Source of the DNA: a virus
IMG/VR virus record: IMGVR_UViG_3300027976_004165
Coordinates: 1-20,725 of that record
Strand: one strand, 5' to 3'
DNA length: 20,725 nucleotides
In this document: in pieces, positions 14,406 to 20,725 of the stretch
How the letters are laid out: every line of letters starts with the position of its first letter
How positions within the stretch are numbered: position 1 is the first letter of the stretch
Notes under the pieces: model-generated
The model's database searches: none
Told to the model about the DNA's origin: nothing
The model's input: only the letters and a program-made list of their open reading frames with translations
Translations under genes and position numbers: made by a program

Positions 14406-15626
14406 ATGATAAACTGGAAAAATGCTAGTGTTAACATTGCCGAGCTTAAAGACTATGAATTCAACCCTAGAAAGATTGCTGATAAAGAAATCGAAAAGCT
14501 AACATCTCACATAAAAGAAGACGGCTACCATCAGCGAATAATCGTGAACAGCGATTATACGATAATAGGCGGGCATCAACGCAAGAAAGCACTACTTGCG
14601 GCTGGATACAAAAAAAATGATGTAATAGACGTATTAATTTCCGACAGGCTGTTAAGTGCAGAAGAATTAGACCGCATTAATATCAGGGATAACTTACCGT
14701 TCGGCGAGTATGATTTCGACATACTCAGTGATAGATTTGACCTCGAGAGCTTAATTGATTTTGGCATGTCAGATGATATGCTTGTGGGCTTTGGCGAAGA
14801 CAATATACTTGGCGTTGATGAGTTTGATATATCTGATTTACCAGTAGAGCCTAAATCTAAACTAGGTGATCTGTATGTATTAGGCAGTCATAGATTATTA
14901 TGTGGAGACAGTACTAATCCGCAACATGTAGAGAGATTATTAGATGGAGCTAATCCTATATTAATGGTTACTGATCCACCTTATGGAGTGAGCTATGAAC
15001 CTGAATGGAGGAATAATATCGGTGATGCGCATGGAGTAGCTAGAAATACCGGTAAAGTCCTAAATGACGATAGGTACGATTGGTCGGAAGCTTACTCTTT
15101 ATTTGCAGGTGACGTTGCTTATATTTGGCATCCATCTAAATATACGCATAAATTTGCTGAGAATATAGAGAATTGTGGATTTGAATTAATAAACTTAATT
15201 ATTTGGGGTAAGCAGCATTTTGCTCTAAGTCGAGGTGATTACCATCATCAACATGAACCTTTGTGGTATGCGGTAAAAAAGGGAAAGCAGCATAACTGGC
15301 AAGGTAAACGTGATCAGAGTACGATATGGGAGATAAATAATAATAATGTATTTGGTGGTGGTGGCGAAGAGCAAACAGGACACGGTACGCAAAAGCCTCT
15401 TGAATGCATGTTAAGACCTATTCTTAATAATTCAAAAGTTGGTGAAGGAGTATATGACCCATTCGGCGGAAGCGGTACAACTTTGATAGCCGCCCAGCGT
15501 TCAAAAAGAAATTGTTATATGATGGAACTATCGCCAGCATACGTAGATATCATCGTACAAAGGTGGGAGAAAGAAACTGGTCAAAAAGGCATTTTAGATA
15601 ATAATCACTGCCCAGAAACCTTATAA
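14406..15626 (+). CDS. ParB-like domain fused to beta-class amino-DNA methyltransferase
   Basis: 406 residues. A ParB/Srx-like N-terminal domain at about 15-90 (NPRKIADKEIEKL, then IIGGHQRKKALLAAGYK). The catalytic domain has DPPY (190-193) before FGGSGT (353-358), i.e. motif IV ahead of motif I, the order of beta-class N6-adenine or N4-cytosine methyltransferases. QKPLECMLRPI and the end ELSPAYVDIIVQRWEKETG also fit. This fusion typically sits next to phage terminase genes, as here, and methylates the phage DNA before or at packaging. The TerS gene begins 12 bases downstream. AAGG precedes the ATG by nine bases. Confidence 0.9.
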   Translation: MINWKNASVNIAELKDYEFNPRKIADKEIEKLTSHIKEDGYHQRIIVNSDYTIIGGHQRKKALLAAGYKKNDVIDVLISDRLLSAEELDRINIRDNLPFGEYDFDILSDRFDLESLIDFGMSDDMLVGFGEDNILGVDEFDISDLPVEPKSKLGDLYVLGSHRLLCGDSTNPQHVERLLDGANPILMVTDPPYGVSYEPEWRNNIGDAHGVARNTGKVLNDDRYDWSEAYSLFAGDVAYIWHPSKYTHKFAENIENCGFELINLIIWGKQHFALSRGDYHHQHEPLWYAVKKGKQHNWQGKRDQSTIWEINNNNVFGGGGEEQTGHGTQKPLECMLRPILNNSKVGEGVYDPFGGSGTTLIAAQRSKRNCYMMELSPAYVDIIVQRWEKETGQKGILDNNHCPETL

Positions 15627-15638
15627 AGAACAATAAAA

Positions 15639-16259
15639 ATGAAAGAAACTATTCTAAAACAGAAGGTTTTACAACAGATCACTGCGGGAAGACCTACAAA
15701 ATATGAGAAGGAAAAACATATAGAATTACTGCTTGATATTTATTTTAAAGGAGAGGGGGTTATGGCTTTTTGTGCCGAGGCGGCTATTACCCAAACTACA
15801 TTTAATCTATGGGTTCGTACGCATAAAGAATTTAAAGAAGCCTATGATATTGCTATTAATATTGCCGGTAGACAATGGGAGGCTTACCCCTTAAAGAAGT
15901 CTGGCTTTAATTTTCCTTATTGGTCAATGATAATGCGCAATCGTTTTGGATATGGAAGGTCTCGATTCAAAATAGCCGATAAGAAAACAGCTGCGGAAAT
16001 GATGCAGGCTGCAAAAGAGCATTTAGACGAAGACATGATTACAGTTAATGATTACACCGCAATAGTAAATAGCGCAAAGATGCAAGCTATTATTGACGGT
16101 GAGTGTAATGATACGGAAGTGTACCGTCCTAGTACCAAAGAAGAGTTACTAGAGAAAAAAGCTCTACTAGAAAATATTGTTGAAACACAAGCAAAGATAA
16201 CGCAAATGCAGAAAACTAATGAAAACCCAAAAATTAGTAAAGGAAAAATTATCTCCTGA
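15639..16259 (+). CDS. Putative terminase small subunit
   Basis: 206 residues directly before the large terminase. The N-terminal half has GRPTKYEKEKHIELLLDIYF and then a helix-turn-helix-like FCAEAAITQTTFNLWVRTH, a common layout in phage terminase small subunits, which recognise the packaging site. The C-terminal part (about 165-206) is a Lys/Glu-rich helix that could form a coiled coil for oligomerisation. Its last 41 bases overlap the large subunit gene. Function is inferred mainly from order and the HTH. Confidence 0.7.
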   Translation: MKETILKQKVLQQITAGRPTKYEKEKHIELLLDIYFKGEGVMAFCAEAAITQTTFNLWVRTHKEFKEAYDIAINIAGRQWEAYPLKKSGFNFPYWSMIMRNRFGYGRSRFKIADKKTAAEMMQAAKEHLDEDMITVNDYTAIVNSAKMQAIIDGECNDTEVYRPSTKEELLEKKALLENIVETQAKITQMQKTNENPKISKGKIIS

Positions 16260-17811
16260 AGCAATTGAACTAAGTATTATAAACGCTGAACTTTCCCTAT
16301 ACGAATTTCTAAAGCAAGCATGGCCTATTATAGAAGGTAAAACACCTTTTATCGATAATTGGCATTTAAAAGTTATAGCCGAACATTTAGAAGCTTGTTA
16401 TAGACGAGAGATAAAAAATCTTTTAATTAATGTCCCTCCTAGAACCAGCAAGACAAGTTTAATTTCAATAGCATTCCCGGCTTGGGTTTGGTTACAAAAT
16501 CCTGAAGAGAGATTTATGTATGCTTCATATGCCCATTCTCTGTCTACGGAACATTCTTTAAAATGCAGGCGATTAATAGAATCTGATTGGTATCAGGAAA
16601 GATGGGCGGATAAATATCAGTTAGCTAAGGATCAAAAGGCAAAAATGCTTTTTGAAAACAATAAAGGCGGATGTCGTATTGCAACAAGCGTTGGATCCGT
16701 TGCTACCGGTAAAGGGGGGAGTATACTTATAGTTGATGACGGGAATAATGCTAGAGACGGGGAGTCCGCGGTAAAAAGAGAAAGTACTAACAGTTGGTGG
16801 GATCAGGTATGGTCTACCCGTTTAAATGACCCTAAAAATGATATTCGTATTGTTGTGCAGCAGAGGATTCATGAAAAAGATATTACGGGGCATATTTTAG
16901 CAAATGATACTGAATCCGAGTGGGTTAAGCTTATAATCCCTATGGAGTTTGAGATAAAGAGAAGAGCTAAAACCATTAAATTATTAGCCGGTGACGGCGA
17001 TAAAATATGGGAAGACCCTAGAACATTCGAGGGAGAGTTGTTATGGCCTGAAAGGTTTCCTCTCAAGATAATAAATCGATTACAACGAGAATTAGGCTCT
17101 TACGGTTATGCGGGACAATACCAACAAAGACCGAGTCCTGAAGGTGGCGGTCACATTAAAAAAGCATGGTTTAAAAAATGGACTATGCCCAACCCTCCTA
17201 AATATGAGATTATACTACAAAGCTGGGATACGGCTTTTTCAGATAAACCAGATAGCTCTTATTCTGCCTGTACTACTTGGGGAATATGGAGGAGTAGCGA
17301 CGATCACGAAATACAAAACATAATGCTATTATCCATGTGGCGAGGAAGAGTAGGTTACCCCGAACTTAGAGAAAGAGCTAAAAGACTTAACCGAGATTAC
17401 AAAGATACGGGCGTACATCAAAATATATATCCTGCAATCGGCAGAGTAGACGTTTGTCTTATTGAGGCAAAAGCAACGGGTGATCCTTTAATTAGAGATC
17501 TTAGAAATGCCGGTATACGTGCTATACCGTATATACCTAAAGGAGATAAGAATAGTAGAGTACAAATAGTATTACCTTATATAGAAAGCGGTTTGGTATG
17601 GCTTCCTACCGAGTCTAAAAATGAAGATAGGTTATTACCTTTTGCCGATGAATTTGTCGAATCGGTAAGCAGCTTTCCAAATGCCGAATCTAGAGACCTG
17701 GTTGATACTATGACACAAGCTTTAAGTTATATAAGAGATCATGCTCACTTGAGACATCCTAAAGATGAATATGAAGATGAAATAGTTCAACCACGTAAGA
17801 AATTATATTGA
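16219..17811 (+). CDS. Phage terminase large subunit
   Basis: 530 residues. The ATPase domain has a Walker A-like PPRTSKTS (73-80; usual form PPRxGKS, so the usual Gly before Lys is Ser here), coupling-type QRIHEKD, and Walker B ILIVDDGN (169-176). The nuclease domain has SWDTAF (335-340, catalytic Asp337) and LIEAKATGDPLI (414-425). It packages DNA into proheads by ATP-driven translocation and cleavage. Full length and apparently intact. It overlaps TerS by 41 bases, which suggests translational coupling. No portal, protease or capsid gene follows: the plus-strand run ends here. Confidence 0.9.
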   Translation: MKTQKLVKEKLSPEAIELSIINAELSLYEFLKQAWPIIEGKTPFIDNWHLKVIAEHLEACYRREIKNLLINVPPRTSKTSLISIAFPAWVWLQNPEERFMYASYAHSLSTEHSLKCRRLIESDWYQERWADKYQLAKDQKAKMLFENNKGGCRIATSVGSVATGKGGSILIVDDGNNARDGESAVKRESTNSWWDQVWSTRLNDPKNDIRIVVQQRIHEKDITGHILANDTESEWVKLIIPMEFEIKRRAKTIKLLAGDGDKIWEDPRTFEGELLWPERFPLKIINRLQRELGSYGYAGQYQQRPSPEGGGHIKKAWFKKWTMPNPPKYEIILQSWDTAFSDKPDSSYSACTTWGIWRSSDDHEIQNIMLLSMWRGRVGYPELRERAKRLNRDYKDTGVHQNIYPAIGRVDVCLIEAKATGDPLIRDLRNAGIRAIPYIPKGDKNSRVQIVLPYIESGLVWLPTESKNEDRLLPFADEFVESVSSFPNAESRDLVDTMTQALSYIRDHAHLRHPKDEYEDEIVQPRKKLY

Positions 17812-17904
17812 TAAAATTTGAAGATAGAAGTCATAACAATATTTAGAGGCTTATGTATGAATTTACACAATTGCATGGGAAGTCCTTTTTATAATTGTAA
17901 GAAT
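17812..17904. other. End of the phage-type operon
   Basis: 93 bases between terL and the convergent vapC gene. A 13-codon frame (ATG 17856 region, MYEFTQLHGKSFL) begins a few bases after an AGAGG motif and then stops; it might be the stub of the next phage gene. No strong terminator hairpin is seen. Confidence 0.25.
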
Positions 17905-18294
17905 CTAACGAATCAATTTAATATTAGCGTCATCTAATTGCAATTCGCCCCATATTCTATCAGCAGTATATATTGGAATCTGTAATTTTATCCCTAAGGC
18001 AACACAGACACGATCGGCTAAAGAAAGGCCTTGAGGCTGTACAAGAGGATGTAGTTTAGCTACTTGTTCAGCTTGTTCTAAATCAAAAGGAACAATGGTT
18101 GTAATAATATCCGCAATTAGAGCAAGCCCTTCTTCTGGGGTAATATTTGTTCGCTGTAATACACTTAGAGTTTCCGTAACGTTTACAACTGACATAACAG
18201 AAAATTTTAACAACGGCTTTATGATTTCTGCACCAGTTTCTTCTTGAATAAGTGCTAATAAAGCAGAAGCATCTAGTATGATTCTATTATTCAT
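17905..18294 (-). CDS. vapC: VapC-like PIN-domain toxin
   Basis: 129 residues from ATG 18294, chosen because AGGCG lies just upstream and the ATG overlaps the antitoxin's end; four more residues are possible from ATG 18306. PIN-domain acids are present: LDASALLAL (N-terminal Asp), VTETL (Glu), SLADR (Asp) and IYTADRIW (Asp). PIN toxins are Mg-dependent RNases, usually of tRNA or rRNA. The gene overlaps the antitoxin by a few bases, as usual for vapBC. The pair would stabilise the element by post-segregational killing. Confidence 0.85.
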   Translation of the reverse strand: MNNRIILDASALLALIQEETGAEIIKPLLKFSVMSVVNVTETLSVLQRTNITPEEGLALIADIITTIVPFDLEQAEQVAKLHPLVQPQGLSLADRVCVALGIKLQIPIYTADRIWGELQLDDANIKLIR

Positions 18295-18544
18295 ATTTCG
18301 CCTCATTTCGTCGCATAGTTATTAATTCATCAGTAAGCGAAATGTCTTGGCCAGTGGTGTTTATATAATTTTTTACCTTATTTTGTAGTGTTCGTAAAGC
18401 TTGCTCAGCTGTAGTAAGGTATATTAGATTATCTTCCATATGCAATATAATGTCATCTCCGGTCTCTAGGTGGAGGTTCTTACGAAAAGCTGTCGGAATG
18501 ATTACTCTTCCACCTTTTCCTAGTTTTGTTCTTACAGCTTTCAT
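18287..18544 (-). CDS. vapB: VapB-like antitoxin with AbrB/MazE DNA-binding domain
   Basis: 85 residues. The N-terminal SpoVT/AbrB fold is recognisable (KLGKGGRVIIPTAFRKNL, then LETGDDIILHMEDNLIYL). The C-terminal part (about 48-85) is helical and should wrap the toxin. It binds and represses its own promoter and neutralises the PIN RNase downstream. A -10-like TATAGT/TATATT run is visible upstream on the minus strand, without a clear -35. Confidence 0.85.
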   Translation of the reverse strand: MKAVRTKLGKGGRVIIPTAFRKNLHLETGDDIILHMEDNLIYLTTAEQALRTLQNKVKNYINTTGQDISLTDELITMRRNEAKYE

Positions 18545-18696
18545 AGAGATAATTCTTTTTTAAATTAGTAATATAATACACTATACCATATTATTTAATT
18601 ATATCATTAATATTAATTATGGCGTAACAATTTGTTATTGTCAAAAGCGCAAGAAAAGTTATTGATGTTTAAGAAGGTATCTATAGTTGTATAAAA

Positions 18697-18829
18697 CTCT
18701 AGTACAAACAAAGTAGAATTTTGCCGTACTGCTCTGAACTTAATAAATCATAGTACAATCAACAAAAATATTAGACCTTTATGTACAAACATAGTACAGT
18801 CGAGTTTTTTAGATAAGATTGTACTAGAG
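18697..18829. promoter_or_regulatory. Putative res site or operator of the serine recombinase
   Basis: The core TAGTACA recurs as half-sites: CTCTAGTACAA (18697-18707) with its perfect inverse TTGTACTAGAG (18819-18829); TAGTACAATC (18751-18760) with its perfect inverse GATTGTACTA (18817-18826); TAGTACAGTC (18792-18801); a partial GTACAAAC (18783-18790); and an inverted GCCGTACTGC (18723-18732). Several inverted half-sites in about 130 bp directly before a resolvase gene are the layout of a res site where resolvase both recombines DNA and represses itself. Confidence 0.6.
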
Positions 18830-18834
18830 GTGTT

Positions 18835-19434
18835 ATGAAAATCGGATATGCTCGAGTTAGTAGTAGTACTCAAGATCTTGAGTTGCAAAAAGAGGAATTA
18901 CTAAAAGCCGGATGTGAAAAGATATTTAGTGAGTCCGTAAGTGCTAAAGATAATAATCGCACCCAGTTAATAGAAATGATTGGCTCACTCAGAGCAAAAG
19001 ATGTTGTCCTAGTTTATAAAATTGATAGAATTGCTCGATCTTTGAAAGGACTTATTGAAATTGTAGAATTATTGAAAGACAAAAAAGTGGATCTTGTATC
19101 TCTTGACTACGGAGACAGAGTCGATACTACTTCGCCTATGGGCAAGGCATTTTTTCAGATAGCAGGTGTATTTGCTGAGTTAGAACGCAGCATGATTAAT
19201 GCCCGAACTAAAGCAGGAATAGAAAAAGCTAAAATTGACGGCGTAAAATTTGGCAGAACTTTAGGAAGCAAGAATCCAAAAACGGCAGCTAAAATTGAAA
19301 AAATGAAGATTTTTCTACGTGCCGGCAAAAGTTATGATTGGATTACTAAAGAACTATCGGTAAGCAAAAAGACAGTAGCCGATATCAAAAAATCTCTATC
19401 ATCTCTTAGCTTACAATTGACAGTTACTCAGTAG
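18835..19434 (+). CDS. Serine recombinase, resolvase/invertase type
   Basis: 199 residues. The catalytic domain at about 1-135 has GYARVSSSTQDLELQ with nucleophile Ser9, VYKIDRIARS (conserved Asp/Arg) and AELERSMINARTKAGIEKA (the E helix region). A C-terminal helix-turn-helix at about 160-190 reads ITKELSVSKKTVADI. Small resolvases of this size resolve plasmid multimers or transposon cointegrates or invert DNA. The putative res site upstream supports resolution. No transposase gene is adjacent. The 3' end overlaps the convergent DUF805 gene by 11 bases. Confidence 0.9.
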   Translation: MKIGYARVSSSTQDLELQKEELLKAGCEKIFSESVSAKDNNRTQLIEMIGSLRAKDVVLVYKIDRIARSLKGLIEIVELLKDKKVDLVSLDYGDRVDTTSPMGKAFFQIAGVFAELERSMINARTKAGIEKAKIDGVKFGRTLGSKNPKTAAKIEKMKIFLRAGKSYDWITKELSVSKKTVADIKKSLSSLSLQLTVTQ

Positions 19435-19783
19435 GAGGTTCGCCATACCGATTTAATTCAGGAGTTCCTTTATAAAGAAATAACCCAATAAATAAAATTT
19501 GAGCGAGAGGTACAAAAAATAAAATTAATTGCCACCAACCGCTAGAGTTGATATCGTGCAATCTTCTCGCAGTTATAGCAAAATCGTTGATAAATAAATA
19601 CAATGAAAATATAGCAAAAATAAAACAAAGATTATCGTAATCTTCCCTGACTTTATACAAGTAGTTCGTTGTTATAAATACAACCAATAAAAAAATGGTA
19701 AAAAGTACATATTCCTTTCTTGAGCATCTTCCATCAAATTTAAGATAATTCTTTGTACAACTATTTAAGAGTATTTTAAACAT
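19424..19783 (-). CDS. DUF805 family membrane protein
   Basis: 119 residues. Family landmarks: FDGRCSRKEYVLF at about 17-29, then ITARRLHDINSSGWWQLILFF at about 70-90 (ARRLHDINSSGWW), then FLYKGTPELNRYGEPP at the end. About four hydrophobic segments suggest an integral inner-membrane protein. Function of the family is unknown. Its ATG overlaps the stop of the upstream LRR gene (TAATG), so the two are translated together. Confidence 0.85.
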   Translation of the reverse strand: MFKILLNSCTKNYLKFDGRCSRKEYVLFTIFLLVVFITTNYLYKVREDYDNLCFIFAIFSLYLFINDFAITARRLHDINSSGWWQLILFFVPLAQILFIGLFLYKGTPELNRYGEPPTE

Positions 19784-20634
19784 TATTCTGACGTATGAAT
19801 AAATTCATCGACACCCATAAGCTCTAAATCTCTAATTGCTATTTTTGCGCCTAAATCAGTATCAAACTCTTCTTTAACGCCATTGAAGACGCAAGCTAAA
19901 GTTTCTGTTGGACTAAATATTTTAGATATAACATGTTTAGGATATGCTAGAACGAATACGTCTGCAGCCAATGAAGGTGCTTCTAAAACAGGAACAAATT
20001 TACATTTAAGAAAACTAACTCCTATATTCCAAGCCATCTCAGTATTATTTTTAATAGAACTTATTAAACTTTTATCTACGACAATATTCGATATGTCAAC
20101 ACCATTACTTTGAGCATCCTTCAACACTTGCTTTAAAAACGAACCATAATAGTCTTTCTTGGTACCAACAGCGTTTTTTAAAGTAACATACATGTCTTGA
20201 ACTGTAGAATTTTGCATAGCTTTAGCAAAATACCCCTCTCCAGTAGTAGTAATTTGATTACCTGAAACGTCTAGGCTTTTTAAATTTGGAAATCTGCCCA
20301 TTGAGAGAGAATCGGCCATGTATTTAGCTCCGTCATCACCAATGAGATTATTTGAGAAATTCATTGTTATAATGTATCTACCAGCTAAAGTGTTATCAAA
20401 ACGTAAACCATAGAATAAATTCTCCACTCCTCCAAATCCGATCTTATTATTACTCACGTCAAACACATCTAAATCCAGTCTTTGATACTGTAGATTACCT
20501 ACGAGTACTGCTATCTCTTTATCTGTTAAGCTGTTGTTTCTAAGATTTATAGCTTTTTCTGGTACAAGATATCCATGTTGTGGGTTGCTTGTTTTTGAAC
20601 TTTGGACAAAATGATTTGCCTTGGCGGTTAGCAT
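19783..20634 (-). CDS. Leucine-rich-repeat protein (RI-type), possible host-interacting protein
   Basis: 283 residues. About residues 27-140 hold repeats of the ribonuclease-inhibitor type: AINLRNNSLTDKEIAVL, LDVFDVSNNKIGFGGVENL, TMNFSNNLIGDDGAKYMADS, KSLDVSGNQITTTGEGYFAK. The C-terminal half (about 170-283) has no repeat and no family I recognise; a hydrophobic stretch near 215-235 is not clearly a membrane helix. No signal peptide. RI-type LRR proteins are common in Rickettsiales and are often thought to be secreted effectors, but that is inference here. No Shine-Dalgarno precedes the ATG. The gene ends in a TAATG overlap with the DUF805 gene. Confidence 0.75.
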   Translation of the reverse strand: MLTAKANHFVQSSKTSNPQHGYLVPEKAINLRNNSLTDKEIAVLVGNLQYQRLDLDVFDVSNNKIGFGGVENLFYGLRFDNTLAGRYIITMNFSNNLIGDDGAKYMADSLSMGRFPNLKSLDVSGNQITTTGEGYFAKAMQNSTVQDMYVTLKNAVGTKKDYYGSFLKQVLKDAQSNGVDISNIVVDKSLISSIKNNTEMAWNIGVSFLKCKFVPVLEAPSLAADVFVLAYPKHVISKIFSPTETLACVFNGVKEEFDTDLGAKIAIRDLELMGVDEFIHTSE

Positions 20635-20725
20635 AAGTCAAAAAAATATTACTTTTCTAAATTTACGACTGAATTAAGTGCTATTTAATAGTAAATTTGA
20701 GAACTCTAGAGCAGAAATATTTAGT
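20635..20725. other. Upstream region of the LRR gene to the window end
   Basis: AT-rich, 91 bases, no gene seen on either strand. It should contain the LRR promoter, but I see no convincing -35/-10 pair. Confidence 0.3.

Noticed and set aside
18835-19434. Reading the serine recombinase as a phage integrase
   Set aside because: At 199 residues it lacks the long C-terminal domains of large serine integrases; it is of the resolvase/invertase size and layout.
1-20725. tRNA, rRNA, CRISPR arrays and insertion-sequence ends
   Set aside because: No cloverleaf, conserved rRNA segment, regularly spaced repeat array or transposase was found by reading both strands; the resolvase has no transposase partner in the window.

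Overview
The window is AT-rich, compactly coded bacterial DNA carrying an accessory element that mixes plasmid and phage genes. Several traits suggest an obligate intracellular alphaproteobacterium of the Rickettsiales (Rickettsia or a near relative such as Ca. Megaira): low GC, a replication-type protein with a DnaA N-terminal-like domain (typical of Rickettsia plasmids), two ParA genes, a VapBC pair, and a leucine-rich-repeat protein coupled to a DUF805 protein. The genus is an inference. No rRNA, tRNA or CRISPR array was seen.

Layout. (1) 1-400, minus strand: the 5' part of an unrecognised gene running off the left edge, with a good TTGACT-17-TATACT promoter. It is divergent from (2) 690-2087: a ParA ATPase with an N-terminal DNA-binding segment plus a winged-helix partner. 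The gap between them holds an 11-bp tandem repeat, a palindrome and 44-bp tandem iteron-like repeats. (3) 2088-4774: a second replicon-like module. It has a gene-free, hairpin-rich 400-bp leader or origin candidate, a winged-helix Rep-like protein, a classical short ParA and a 77-aa DNA-binding protein. AT-rich TACAAATA-type sites flank parA. (4) 4777-6198, minus strand: a lone sodium:solute symporter.

(5) 6294-17811, plus strand: a nearly continuous run of phage-type genes, many overlapping by ATGA or TAATG. In order these are a winged-helix protein, five very small ORFs, a ParB-like/MT-A70 methyltransferase, a PD-(D/E)XK-like protein, a Pnkp-type polynucleotide kinase, a winged-helix/DnaA_N-like protein, a small gene with an in-frame stop, a P63C protein, SSB, a C5 cytosine methyltransferase, a small membrane protein, an unknown, a ParB-like/beta-class amino-methyltransferase, and small and large terminase subunits. 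No portal, capsid or tail genes follow within the window.

(6) 17905-18544, minus: a VapB/VapC toxin-antitoxin pair. (7) 18697-19434: a resolvase-type serine recombinase with probable res/operator sites upstream. (8) 19424-20634, minus: an LRR protein translationally coupled to a DUF805 membrane protein.

How it fits together: DNA-replication proteins (DnaA_N-like, SSB), three DNA methyltransferases, an end-processing kinase and terminase sit beside Rep/Par genes and a resolvase. This fits a phage-plasmid or a composite of plasmid and prophage remnants. The most unusual single locus is the C5-methyltransferase: its variable region is open in two frames, and the alternative frame carries the repeated LPTP-type motif of phage C5 methyltransferases, which suggests a pair of compensating frameshifts or overprinting.
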